A stretch of DNA of 64,000 bases from NCBI RefSeq assembly GCF_900636825.1, contig NZ_LR134318.1:2513501-2577500 (forward strand), written 5' to 3'. This document shows positions 51,332 to 59,230 of this stretch, piece after piece. Both the position numbers and the translations under genes were made by a program. Each line of letters begins with the position of its first letter. The first letter of the stretch is position 1. This DNA is from Pseudomonas fluorescens. Its GTDB lineage: Bacteria; Pseudomonadota; Gammaproteobacteria; Pseudomonadales; Pseudomonadaceae. The notes under the pieces are model-generated. The model worked only from the letters and a program-made list of their open reading frames with translations, had not been told where the DNA came from and made no database searches.

Positions 51332-52735
51332 ATGTTGCGTGCAGCAATCGCCAGTCTGGTACTGGCTTCGTTCACCTTGTCGGCCTCGGCTGAAACCATC
51401 CGCATTGCCATCGGCACCCAGGACACCACCATCAATTGCGCCGCTGGCGGGTTGTTGATCCGCGAGCTTGGTCTGCTCGACAAATACCTGCCCCATGACG
51501 GCGCCTACAAAGACGCCAAGTACGACGTGCAGTGGAAGAACTTCACCAGTGGCGCGCCGCTGACCAACGAGATGGTCGCGGGCAAACTCGATTTCGGCGC
51601 CATGGCCGACTTCCCCGGTGCGTTCAATGGCGTGGCGTTTGAAACTGCGGGTAAGCACAGCCTGTTCATCAGCGTGTTATCGGGAAGCATCAAGGGCAGC
51701 GGCAATGGCATCGTCGTGCCGAGCGCCTCAAGCGTGCAGTCGCTCAGCGAGCTCAAGGGCAAGACCATTTCCGTGCCGTTCGCTTCCACCGCCCACGGCA
51801 TGTTGTTGCGCGCAGTGACCGAGCAGGGCTGGGATCCGCTCAAGGACGTCAACATCATCGCCCAGCCGCCGGAGGTCGCAGGGTCGGCATTGCAGGCCGG
51901 CAAGATCGACGCTCACGCCGATTTCGTGCCGTTCGCCGAGCTGTTTCCGAGCCGTGGTTTCGCCCGCAAGATCTACGACGGCGCCCAAGCCAATGCGCCA
52001 ACCTTTCACGGTGCGCTGGTGGATCAGGCCTACGCGCAGAAGTATCCGGAAGTTGTCGTCGCGTACTTGCGCGCGAGCATCGAAGCCAACCAATTGCTGG
52101 CGGCGGAGCCTGAGAAGTACAGCGAACTGATCGCCAAAGTCACCGGCGTCGATGCCGAAGTGAATTACCTGTTCCACGGTCCGCTCGGTGTGCAGACCCG
52201 TGACTTGAGCTGGAAACCTGAATACCGACAAGCCGTCGGCACCGCGATCGATACGTTGAAGCTGCTGAAGAAAGCCGATCGCGGGCTCGATCTGCAGCAT
52301 TTCATCGACGATCAATACATTCGCGCAGCGTTCAAGGCGTCGAATCTGGATTACACCGCGCAGTTGGCCAACTACGCACAGACGCCGCTGCTCGGCGTTG
52401 ATGCGGCAACGGGCAAGGCGATCACTGACTTCAGCCACGTTGCCGAAATCTGGGTGCGCGGCGAGGAAAAAGTGCGGCGTTATGGCTCGGCGGAATCGGC
52501 GTTTAGCGCGCTGGCAGCGTTGAAGCAGGAAGGCAAAAACATCCGCGCGGTATATGCCCAGGCCAGCGACAGCGGGATCAAGTTGCTCGCCGAGCAGGCT
52601 TGGTTTGCCAGCGATGCCAAGGGTCGCCTGAGTGCATTTTTACTCAAGGGCCAGGCCCAGCAATACGCGACGGCGCAGGGTGGCAAGGTTTTCGACTTCA
52701 CTGATGCCACTACCCAAGCGGTTGCTGCTCGCTGA
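51332..52735 (+). CDS. ABC transporter substrate-binding protein, NitT/TauT type with C-terminal extension
   Basis: A 467-residue periplasmic binding protein with a Sec signal peptide (MLRAAIASLVLASFTLSASA, cleavage before ET). The SsuA/TauA-type core (residues about 21-350) includes IRELGLLDKYLPHDGAYKDA, MVAGKLDFGAMADFPGAFNG and LKGKTISVPFASTAHGMLLR. About 100 extra residues follow (ITDFSHVAEIWVRGEEKVRR onward, ending LKGQAQQYATAQGGKVFDFT). That tail reminds me of NosL-like segments, but I could not check it. GAGGGGAAA precedes the ATG. It serves the permease and ATPase encoded after a 308-bp gap. The ligand is unknown; sulfonates, nitrate-like ions and thiamine precursors are the classical ligands of this family. 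Confidence 0.87.
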   Translation: MLRAAIASLVLASFTLSASAETIRIAIGTQDTTINCAAGGLLIRELGLLDKYLPHDGAYKDAKYDVQWKNFTSGAPLTNEMVAGKLDFGAMADFPGAFNGVAFETAGKHSLFISVLSGSIKGSGNGIVVPSASSVQSLSELKGKTISVPFASTAHGMLLRAVTEQGWDPLKDVNIIAQPPEVAGSALQAGKIDAHADFVPFAELFPSRGFARKIYDGAQANAPTFHGALVDQAYAQKYPEVVVAYLRASIEANQLLAAEPEKYSELIAKVTGVDAEVNYLFHGPLGVQTRDLSWKPEYRQAVGTAIDTLKLLKKADRGLDLQHFIDDQYIRAAFKASNLDYTAQLANYAQTPLLGVDAATGKAITDFSHVAEIWVRGEEKVRRYGSAESAFSALAALKQEGKNIRAVYAQASDSGIKLLAEQAWFASDAKGRLSAFLLKGQAQQYATAQGGKVFDFTDATTQAVAAR

Positions 52736-52749
52736 TTGAAGATCAAAAG

Positions 52750-52999
52750 CCCCTCACCCTAGCCCTCTCCCAGAGGGAGAGGGAACTGACCGAGGTGTTT
52801 GGACTAGCTACGCCGACCGGAAATACCGAGTGGAACTCAGGTTTTCAAAGCATGACCACTTGCTCGCTATCGGGTCGAACTCAGGTTTTCAAAGCATGAG
52901 CACTTGCTCGCTATCGAGTCGAACTCAGGTTTTTGAAATCACGAAGATCGGCTCCCTTTCCCCCTCGCCCCCTTGGGGGAGAGGGCTGGGGTGAGGGGG
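52750..52999. mobile_element. MITE-like repeat element with inner 44-bp tandem repeats
   Basis: The ends are inverted: CCCCTCACCCTAGCCCTCTC (with its own hairpin CCCAGAGGGAGAGGG) on the left, and CTTGGGGGAGAGGGCTGGGG followed by TGAGGGGG on the right. Between them a 44-bp unit (TCGAACTCAGGTTTTCAAAG, then CATGAGCACTTGCTCGCTAT) starts at 52831, 52875 and 52919, the last copy partial. The CCCCTCACCC...CTCTCCC ends are a widespread non-coding repeat in proteobacteria. No transposase. It lies between the binding-protein gene and the permease gene. Confidence 0.65.
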
Positions 53000-53043
53000 T
53001 AAATCTCAGCCACAACACAGACCCAGAACTGGAAACCCGCTCC

Positions 53044-53823
53044 ATGAAAACACCCATCCGCTGGACATCAAGAGCCGCCTCACTGCTGTTCTGCCTGCTC
53101 TTCTGGCAACTCGCCGCCAGCCACCACTGGAACCTCGGCCTGGTCACCTTCGCCAACGTGCCAACCCCATTGGCCGTGATCGAAGCCGCCCTGGGCCTGG
53201 GCGACTCCGGCAAACTCTGGCAGCACCTGAGCAGCAGCCTGGGCCGGGTTTTTGCCGGTTACCTCGCCGCGCTGGTCATTGGCATCGCCCTGGGCCTGTC
53301 CATCGGCCGCTCGAAGTGGGCCGAAGACTTGCTGCTGCCGCCGTTGGAAGTGCTGCGGCCGATTCCCGCCGTGGCGTGGATTCCGCTGGCAATCCTGATG
53401 TTCCCGTCCTCGGAATTGTCGATGGTGTTCATCACCTTTACCGGCGCGCTGTTCCCGATTCTGCTCAACACCGTGCACGGTGTCGAAGGCGTCGACCCAC
53501 GGCTGATCGCCTCGGCGAAAAGCCTCGGAGCCGGGCGCCGGGCGATTCTCGTGGAAGTGATCCTGCCGGGCGCCGCGCCGAGCATCATCACTGGCCTGGC
53601 GATCGGCATGGGCACTTCCTGGTTCTGCCTGGTGACGGCGGAAATGATCTCCGGCCAGTTCGGCATCGGTTACTACACCTGGGAGTCCTACACCATTCAG
53701 AACTACGCCGACATTGTCGTCGGCATGCTCCTGATCGGCCTGTTGGGCATGGGCAGCAGTTGGCTGATCAAACGCCTGGGCGGGCTGTTCACGCCTTGGC
53801 ATCGACCGCGAGGAAAAGCCTGA
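53044..53823 (+). CDS. ABC transporter permease, NitT/TauT type
   Basis: A 259-residue inner-membrane permease of the SsuC/TauC family with about six membrane segments. The N-terminal segment is SLLFCLLFWQLAA; later ones include FAGYLAALVIGIALGLSIGR and VVGMLLIGLLGMGSSWLI. The cytoplasmic EAA loop that docks the ATPase is read in DPRLIASAKSLGAGRRAILV followed by EVILPGAAPSI. The ATG at 53044 is preferred because the frame upstream runs through the repeat element. Its stop overlaps the ATPase gene's ATG by one base. It transports whatever the upstream binding protein delivers. Confidence 0.93.
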   Translation: MKTPIRWTSRAASLLFCLLFWQLAASHHWNLGLVTFANVPTPLAVIEAALGLGDSGKLWQHLSSSLGRVFAGYLAALVIGIALGLSIGRSKWAEDLLLPPLEVLRPIPAVAWIPLAILMFPSSELSMVFITFTGALFPILLNTVHGVEGVDPRLIASAKSLGAGRRAILVEVILPGAAPSIITGLAIGMGTSWFCLVTAEMISGQFGIGYYTWESYTIQNYADIVVGMLLIGLLGMGSSWLIKRLGGLFTPWHRPRGKA

Positions 53824-54671
53824 TGAGCGTGATGCAAACCCCGGAAGGGCGGATCGACATCCGCCAACTGTCGATTGTCCTCGGCCAGGGTCGGGAAGCC
53901 TTTGAAGCGGTGCAGGGCCTCGATTGCCAGATCGAACCCGGCCAGTTCGTGTGCATTCTCGGCCCGTCCGGGTGCGGCAAATCGACCTTGCTCGGCGCCC
54001 TGGCCGGGCACTTGCAAGCCCGCAACGGCAGCCTGAAAGTCGATGGCTGCGAAGTCTCAGGGCCGTCACCGCAACGCGGCATGGTCTTCCAGCATCACAC
54101 GCTGTTTCCGTGGCGCACGGTGCGCGACAACGTTGCCTTCGGCCTGAAGATGCGCGGCATCAGCAAGCCTGAGCGCCATCGCGCCGCCGATGAAATCCTG
54201 CAACTGGTCGGCCTCGAAGACTTTGCCGAGCGCTGGCCCGATCAACTCTCCGGCGGCATGCAGCAACGGGTGGAAATTGCCCGCGTGCTGGTCAATCGCC
54301 CGCGTCTGTTGTTGATGGATGAACCGTTCGGCGCGCTGGATGCGCTGACCCGATTGAACATGCAGGAATTGCTGCTGGATATCTGGACGCGGATCCGAAC
54401 CACGGTGGTGTTCGTCACCCATGACATCGACGAGGCGCTGTTTCTCGCTGACCGCTTGCTGGTCATGAGCGCGCGGCCCGGGCGCATCATTGAAGACTTG
54501 CGTCTGGAATTTCCCCGCCCGCGCACCAGCGAACTGGTGACCAGCCCCGAGTTCGCCAGCCTCAAGCGGCACTGCCTCGACCTGCTGCGCCACGATACTG
54601 ACCGACCGCTGCCGCGCCTTAATCCGCTTGGCCTGCCTCCCGAAAACCCTTTGCCGCGATTTGCCCTATGA
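53823..54671 (+). CDS. ABC transporter ATP-binding protein, NitT/TauT type
   Basis: A 282-residue ATPase of the SsuB/TauB family. Walker A is GPSGCGKSTLLGALAG near residue 45, the Q-loop is GMVFQHHTLFPWRTV, the signature is LSGGMQQRVEIARVLV, Walker B is LLLMDEPFGALDALTR and the H-loop is VVFVTHDIDEALFL. The C-terminal tail past residue 235 is proline-rich and of unknown role. TGATG coupling to the permease gene and ATGA coupling to the HEAT-repeat gene show translational linkage. Confidence 0.95.
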   Translation: MSVMQTPEGRIDIRQLSIVLGQGREAFEAVQGLDCQIEPGQFVCILGPSGCGKSTLLGALAGHLQARNGSLKVDGCEVSGPSPQRGMVFQHHTLFPWRTVRDNVAFGLKMRGISKPERHRAADEILQLVGLEDFAERWPDQLSGGMQQRVEIARVLVNRPRLLLMDEPFGALDALTRLNMQELLLDIWTRIRTTVVFVTHDIDEALFLADRLLVMSARPGRIIEDLRLEFPRPRTSELVTSPEFASLKRHCLDLLRHDTDRPLPRLNPLGLPPENPLPRFAL

Positions 54672-55630
54672 CGACTATTTTTGCTGTGACCGATAACGAT
54701 GACATTCTCGCCCTGCAACCGCGCCTGACCGCCGACGATGCCGGCGTGCGACGGATTGCCCTGATTGACCTGGCAGACCTCGAAGAACCGGACGGGTTGC
54801 TGTGGCTGGTCGATCGTCTGCGCCAGGATCCGGCAGAAGACGTTCGCGCCGAAGCTGCGCGCTTGCTCGAGGCCTGGGAAGAGCCCGCTGTCGTACAAGC
54901 CTTGTGCGAAGCGCTCACGGACCCGTCGCCGGCGGTGCAAGTCGGCGCAGCCCAAAGCCTCAGCCTGCTCAAGAGCGAAGCGGCGGGCCAGGTGATTCTG
55001 CCGTGGACCGAGCATGCCGATGTCAGCGTGCGCATCGCCGCATTTCGCGCGTTGCGAGAGTTGCGTTTCGCCGAAGCCGCGCCGGCGGCCATCGCCGCGT
55101 TGCACGATGCGGATGCCAACGTGCGCCGTGAAGCGGTTGGCGTGCTTGGCTGGCTCAAACAACTCGACGCGCTGCCTGCCTTGGCGCTACTGGCCAGCGA
55201 CGATCCGGATACCGAAGTGCGCCGTGCCGCCACGGGCGCGCTGGGTCTGGCAAGCGGTGCCGAGGTGCTGCCAGCGCTGCGCCAAGCGTTGCAGGACAGC
55301 GCCTGGCAAGTACGCGAAGAAGCCGCGACCACCCTGGGAAAAGTCGGCCACGCCGATGCCGGCCCGGCCTTGGTCGAAGCGTTGAGCGATGATTATTGGC
55401 AAGTGCGTCTGCGCGCCACCCGCAGCCTCGGTCGCCTGCGTTTCGCCCCGGCCCTCGACGCGCTGATCGACACCCTCGGCCACCGCATCAGCAACCTGCG
55501 CAAGGAGGCCGCGCTGGCCTTGGGTGAACTGAATGATCGCGGCGCCGTGGCCGCTTTGCAGGCAGCGCAGGACGACGGCGACCCGGAAGTGCGCAAAGCC
55601 GTGCGCATTGCCTTGAGTCAGTTGCAATGA
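54668..55630 (+). CDS. HEAT-repeat (PBS-lyase type) protein
   Basis: A 320-residue soluble alpha-solenoid built from about nine HEAT/PBS-lyase repeats of roughly 31 residues. Copies are visible as [80 protein letters not shown] and DDYWQVRLRATRSLGRLRFA. Such proteins are binding scaffolds or chaperone-like partners, related to CpcE/NblB-type lyases, and not catalytic by themselves. It is tied by ATGA overlaps to the ABC ATPase gene upstream and the DUF971 gene downstream, so it should serve the same pathway, perhaps maturing the flavoprotein/ferredoxin pair. That is inference. Confidence 0.9.
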   Translation: MTTIFAVTDNDDILALQPRLTADDAGVRRIALIDLADLEEPDGLLWLVDRLRQDPAEDVRAEAARLLEAWEEPAVVQALCEALTDPSPAVQVGAAQSLSLLKSEAAGQVILPWTEHADVSVRIAAFRALRELRFAEAAPAAIAALHDADANVRREAVGVLGWLKQLDALPALALLASDDPDTEVRRAATGALGLASGAEVLPALRQALQDSAWQVREEAATTLGKVGHADAGPALVEALSDDYWQVRLRATRSLGRLRFAPALDALIDTLGHRISNLRKEAALALGELNDRGAVAALQAAQDDGDPEVRKAVRIALSQLQ

Positions 55631-55920
55631 ATCCGCTGTCGGTCGGTAATTCGCAGAGTGCGCGCACCCTACGCCTGGGTTGGCCGGACGGCAGCGAGTC
55701 GGTGCTCGACCACGCCGAACTGCGCCGGCAATGCCCGTGTTCCCAATGCCGCGCGTTTCGCCTGCGCGGCGTTACGCCGCTGGTTGATGAGCGCGTGCGC
55801 CTGATCGAACTCAATCCGCAGGGCTACGGCGTGCAACTGGTTTTCAGCGACGGCCACCAACGCGGCATCTACCCCTGGGAGTATCTGGCGCAACTGGATC
55901 CTGTAGGAGCTGACGAGTGA
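55627..55920 (+). CDS. DUF971 protein (gamma-butyrobetaine hydroxylase-like N-terminal domain)
   Basis: A 97-residue single-domain protein. The DUF971 pattern is clear: LRLGWPDGSESVLDHAELRR, then CPCSQCRAF, then GYGVQLVFSDGHQRGIYPWE and YLAQL. The domain is a small fold that can bind zinc in its CxC-type motif; in stand-alone form it often accompanies Fe-S or Mrp/ApbC functions. It overlaps the HEAT-repeat gene by 4 bp and ends the operon. The last codons, GTAGGAGCTGACGAGTGA (VGADE-stop), are the head of the first REP unit in the array that follows, so the repeat supplies both the C terminus and the stop. Confidence 0.88.
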   Translation: MNPLSVGNSQSARTLRLGWPDGSESVLDHAELRRQCPCSQCRAFRLRGVTPLVDERVRLIELNPQGYGVQLVFSDGHQRGIYPWEYLAQLDPVGADE

Positions 55921-56519
55921 AACGAGGCTGCGATCTTTTGACTGTGTTTTTTTCAAGCAAGATCAAAAGATCGCAGCCTTCGGCAGCTCCTACCTCGACG
56001 GGATTCTGTAGGAGCTGACGAGTGAAACGAGGCTGCGATCTCTTGACTTTGACTTTTAAAAGCAAGATCAAAAGATCGCAGCCTTCGGCAGCTCCTACCT
56101 CGACGGATTCTGTAGGAGCTGAGGAGTGAAACGAGGCTGCGATCTTTTGACTGTGTTTTTTTCAAGCAAGATCAAAAGATCGCAGCCTTCGGCAGCTCCT
56201 ACCTCGACGGGATTCTGTAGGAGCTGACGAGTGAAACGAGGCTGCGATCTTTTGACTCTGACTTTTCAAAAGCAAGATCAAAAGATCGCAGCCTTCGGCA
56301 GCTCCTACCTCGATTGGATTCTGTAGGAGCTGACGAGTGAAACGAGGCTGCGATCTTTTGACTGTGTTTTTTTCAAGCAAGATCAAAAGATCGCAGCCTT
56401 CGGCAGCTCCTACCTCGACGGGATTCTGTAGGAGCTGACGAGTGAAACGAGGCTGCGATCTTTTGACTCTGACTTTTCAAAAGCAAGATCAAAAGATCGC
56501 AGCCTGCGGCAGCTCCTAC
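55903..56519. repeat. Six-unit tandem REPIN array
   Basis: Units start at 55903, 56008, 56112, 56217, 56323 and 56428 (period 104-106 bp). Each unit is an inverted REP pair. The left arm is a special variant, GTAGGAGCTGACGAGTGAAA followed by CGAGGCTGCGATC. The right arm is the normal GATCGCAGCCTTCGGCAGCT followed by CCTAC. Spacers alternate: units 1, 3 and 5 carry TGTGTTTTTTTCAAGCAAG, while units 2, 4 and 6 carry a CTTTTNAAAAGCAAG form. The array thus reads as three copies of a roughly 210-bp dimer. It starts inside the DUF971 gene and ends 53 bp before lexA2. Confidence 0.95.
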
Positions 56520-56544
56520 GTCGGCTTTCGCCGACTGGCGGTGC

Positions 56545-56581
56545 TTGTCAGGGAAATCCCGCAGGAGTACAAATGTACTCC
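56545..56581 (+). promoter_or_regulatory. lexA2 promoter and LexA2 operator
   Basis: GGAGTACAAATGTACTCC (56564-56581) is a perfect inverted repeat around AA and contains AGTAC-N4-GTACT, the GTAC-N4-GTnC type bound by P. putida LexA2. TTGTCA at 56545-56550 and TACAAA at 56568-56573 are 17 bp apart and make a good -35/-10 pair, so the operator covers the -10 and the proposed start codons. This fits tight autoregulation of the mutasome operon. Confidence 0.75.
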
Positions 56582-57190
56582 ATGACGAATCTGACTCCCC
56601 GCCGTACTGCCATTCTGACTTTTATCCGCGATCGAATCGCCGAACACGGTCAGTCCCCAAGCCTCGCTGAAATCAGCGAGGCTTTTGGTTTTGCCTCGCG
56701 CAGCGTGGCGCGCAAGCATGTGCTTGCGCTCACCGAAGCCGGTTTTATCGAGGTCAATCCGCATCAGGCTCGAGGCATTCGCCTGCTTGGGCAAGCGCCG
56801 CGTCCTGAGCTGCTCGACATCCCCGTGCTCGGTCGCGTCGCTGCCGGTGCCCCGATCGGCGCCGATGCCGACATCCATAGCCGCTTGCTGCTCGACCCGG
56901 CGCTGTTTTCCCGCCCACCGGATTACATGCTGCGGGTGCAAGGCGATTCGATGATCGAGGACGGCATTCTCGATGGCGATCTGGTCGGTGTGCGGCGCAA
57001 TCCCGAAGCGCTCAATGGCCAGATCGTCGTGGCGCGGCTCGACGGTGAAGTCACCATCAAACGTTTCGAGCGGGTGGGCGAACAAGTGCGACTGCTGCCG
57101 CGCAACCCGGCGTACCGGCCGATTGTCGTGCGCGACGATCAGGATCTGGCCATCGAAGGGGTGTTCTGCGGACTGGTGAGGCAAGGCTGA
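56573..57190 (+). CDS. lexA: LexA2-type SOS repressor
   Basis: A 205-residue LexA. The N-terminal winged helix has LTPRRTAILTFIRDRIAEHG and SPSLAEISEAFGFASRSVAR. The self-cleavage site is A91-G92 in GRVAAGAP. The catalytic pair is S126 in QGDSMIEDGILDGD and K163 in GEVTIKRF. This is the second LexA of Pseudomonas, linked to imuAB-dnaE2. The first ATG (56573) has AGGAG five bases upstream but lies within the -10/operator. The second ATG (56582) would sit at the predicted transcript start and give a leaderless message; both are possible. It overlaps imuA by one base. Confidence 0.95.
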   Translation: MYSMTNLTPRRTAILTFIRDRIAEHGQSPSLAEISEAFGFASRSVARKHVLALTEAGFIEVNPHQARGIRLLGQAPRPELLDIPVLGRVAAGAPIGADADIHSRLLLDPALFSRPPDYMLRVQGDSMIEDGILDGDLVGVRRNPEALNGQIVVARLDGEVTIKRFERVGEQVRLLPRNPAYRPIVVRDDQDLAIEGVFCGLVRQG

Positions 57191-57807
57191 TGGGTGCCGT
57201 TGTCGCGCTGGACATGCTGTTCAATGGCGGCCAGGTCTGGAAAGGCCGGCCTGCGCCACCGGCTGCCAGTCCGCAACCGACCGGTCACGCCGCGCTGGAC
57301 GCGGCGCTGCCCAGTGGTGGCTGGCCGGAAGCGGCATTGAGCGAAATCCTTCTGGCCGGTCCCGGTGTGGGCGAGTTGCAATTGGTCTGGCCGACGCTGG
57401 CGCGCCTGGCGGCGGCAGGCGAGCGTATCGTGCTGGTGGCGCCGCCCTTCGTGCCGTACCCGCAGGCGTGGGAAAACGCCGGGGTCGATCTGCGTCAGTT
57501 GTCAGTGATCCAGGCCAGTGAACGTGATGCCTTGTGGGCGGCGGAACAATGCTTGCGTTCGGGCAGTTGCGGCGCGGTGCTGTGCTGGCCGCACAAGGCC
57601 GACGACCGCGCGCTGCGGCGTTTGCAGGTGGCAGCGGAAACCGGCCAGACACTGGCGTTTGCCTGGCGACCCCTGAGTGAAGCGGTCAATCCGTCTCCGG
57701 CAGCGCTGCGCATTGCCATCGACGCCAAGCCTGCGCAATTGCGCGTGCTCAAGTGCCGTGGCGGATTGGCGCGTACGGCGCCGATTGCCTTTGCCGTGGG
57801 ACATTGA
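57190..57807 (+). CDS. imuA: ImuA, SulA/RecA-like mutasome protein
   Basis: A 205-residue RecA-fold protein without a complete Walker A. The features are TGHAALDAALPSGGWPEAAL, SEILLAGPGVGELQLVWPTL and VLVAPPFVPYPQAWENAGVD, with C-terminal AWRPLSEAVNPSPAALRIAI. ImuA supports the ImuB-DnaE2 error-prone polymerase complex in damage-induced mutagenesis; its exact activity is not fully defined. It is linked to lexA2 by TGATG and lies 7 bp before imuB. Expression should follow LexA2 cleavage. Confidence 0.92.
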   Translation: MGAVVALDMLFNGGQVWKGRPAPPAASPQPTGHAALDAALPSGGWPEAALSEILLAGPGVGELQLVWPTLARLAAAGERIVLVAPPFVPYPQAWENAGVDLRQLSVIQASERDALWAAEQCLRSGSCGAVLCWPHKADDRALRRLQVAAETGQTLAFAWRPLSEAVNPSPAALRIAIDAKPAQLRVLKCRGGLARTAPIAFAVGH

Positions 57808-57814
57808 GGTCGCC

Positions 57815-59230
57815 ATGCGCTGGGTCTGCATTCTTTTTCCGCAGTTGGCTCTGGACGCGGTGTTGCGACAACGCCCCGATCCTGACGAACCGTTGGTTCT
57901 GCTCAGTGGCCCGGCCCAGCGCCGGGTGCTGCAAGCGGTCAATCCGGCGGCGCGCAAGCTCGGTTTGCGCGCCGGTCAGTCGATGACAGCTGCACAGGCC
58001 ATGAGCAAAGGTTTTGCTACCGCCGATTACGAGGCTGCCGAGGTCGAGCACTGGCAGCAGTTTCTCGCTGCGTGGGCTTACGGTTTCAGCGCCCAGGTCA
58101 GCGTGCATTATCCGCGCGCCGTGGTTTTCGAGATCGAGTCGAGTCTGGGCCTGTTCGGTTCGTGGGCGCAGTTCGAAGCACGCTTGCGCAAGGAACTGAA
58201 TGAGTTGGGTTTTCGGCATCGCATCGTTGCCGCGCCCAACCCGGTGGCGGCGCGGGTGCTGGCCAATGCTTACGACGGTCTGGTGGTGCCGGACGGCGAA
58301 GCCTTGCAGCATCACCTCGGGCAGTTGCCGGTCGACCGCGTCGGCCTGGATCCGGAGGTGGCCACGGCACTGTCTCGTATGGGGCTGCGCAACCTCAGTC
58401 AGGTGCAGAGTCTGCCGCGCCAAGCGCTGGCCCGACGTTTCGAGGCACAGATGCTCAAACACCTCGACACCTTGTTCGGCGCGCGGCCACTGGCGCTGGA
58501 ATTTTACCTGCCGCCGGATCGTTTCGATGTACGCATCGAACTCAACTTCGATGTGCAGTCCCATCAGGCCTTGCTCTTCCCGTTACGCCGCTTGACTGGC
58601 GATCTGTCGGCGTTCCTGTGCGGGCGCGACAGCGGTGTGCAGCGTTTCGATCTGCATCTGGAACACGCCGGGCTGCCGGATACAGTAATCAAGGTTGGCC
58701 TGCTCAGCGCCGAACGCGATCCGGCAATGCTCTTCGAACTGGCGCGCGGGCGTCTGGAACAAGTGCAGGTCGAGGCGCCGGTGCGCGGCTTTCGTCTGCG
58801 CGCCGAGGATCTGCCGAGTTTCGTCCCGCAGTTTCAAGAACTGTTCGATGACCGTCCGCAGCAAACCTTGCCGTGGGAACAATTGCGCGAACGCTTGCGT
58901 GCGCGACTCGGTGACGAGGCGGTGCAAGGGTTGCGGTTTCAGGCCGATCATCGGCCGGAATACGCCTGGCAACATGCCGTCGACACTCAGCGGTGCGCCG
59001 CTTTGCCGCGTGTTCATCGTCCGGGCTGGCTGCTCGCCGAGCCACAAAGTGTGCCGCAAGGTTCGGCACGGATTCTCATGGGCCCGGAGCGCATTGAATC
59101 CGGCTGGTGGGACGGCGCCGATGTGCGCCGCGACTATTACCTGATCCAGAATCGTGCCGGTCAGCAAGGCTGGGCTTATCGCGCGGTTGGTGAGGATGGC
59201 CCGTTGTGGCTGCAGGGCTGGTTTGCATGA
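57815..59230 (+). CDS. imuB: ImuB, inactive Y-family polymerase subunit
   Basis: A 471-residue Y-family polymerase homologue. The N terminus [20 protein letters not shown] lacks the catalytic aspartate (normally DMDAF-type), as expected for ImuB. The palm, finger and little-finger order is retained: [20 protein letters not shown], then [20 protein letters not shown], then DLDxVG-type [21 protein letters not shown] possible beta-clamp-binding motif is QQTLPW near residue 350. It acts as the adaptor that brings DnaE2 to the clamp. The ATG at 57815 follows GAGG; the overlapping open frame from 57677 lies in imuA. Its stop overlaps the dnaE2 ATG. Confidence 0.94.
   Translation: MRWVCILFPQLALDAVLRQRPDPDEPLVLLSGPAQRRVLQAVNPAARKLGLRAGQSMTAAQAMSKGFATADYEAAEVEHWQQFLAAWAYGFSAQVSVHYPRAVVFEIESSLGLFGSWAQFEARLRKELNELGFRHRIVAAPNPVAARVLANAYDGLVVPDGEALQHHLGQLPVDRVGLDPEVATALSRMGLRNLSQVQSLPRQALARRFEAQMLKHLDTLFGARPLALEFYLPPDRFDVRIELNFDVQSHQALLFPLRRLTGDLSAFLCGRDSGVQRFDLHLEHAGLPDTVIKVGLLSAERDPAMLFELARGRLEQVQVEAPVRGFRLRAEDLPSFVPQFQELFDDRPQQTLPWEQLRERLRARLGDEAVQGLRFQADHRPEYAWQHAVDTQRCAALPRVHRPGWLLAEPQSVPQGSARILMGPERIESGWWDGADVRRDYYLIQNRAGQQGWAYRAVGEDGPLWLQGWFA

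Noticed and set aside
55844..56386. Small minus-strand genes encoding [13 protein letters not shown] and CRRLRSFDL repeats
   Set aside because: These peptides are translations of family A REPs and recur wherever the repeat occurs.
55903..56519. CRISPR-like array of regular repeats
   Set aside because: The whole 105-bp unit repeats, including the spacers, which come in only two alternating types. Repeats are inverted REP pairs and no cas genes are present.
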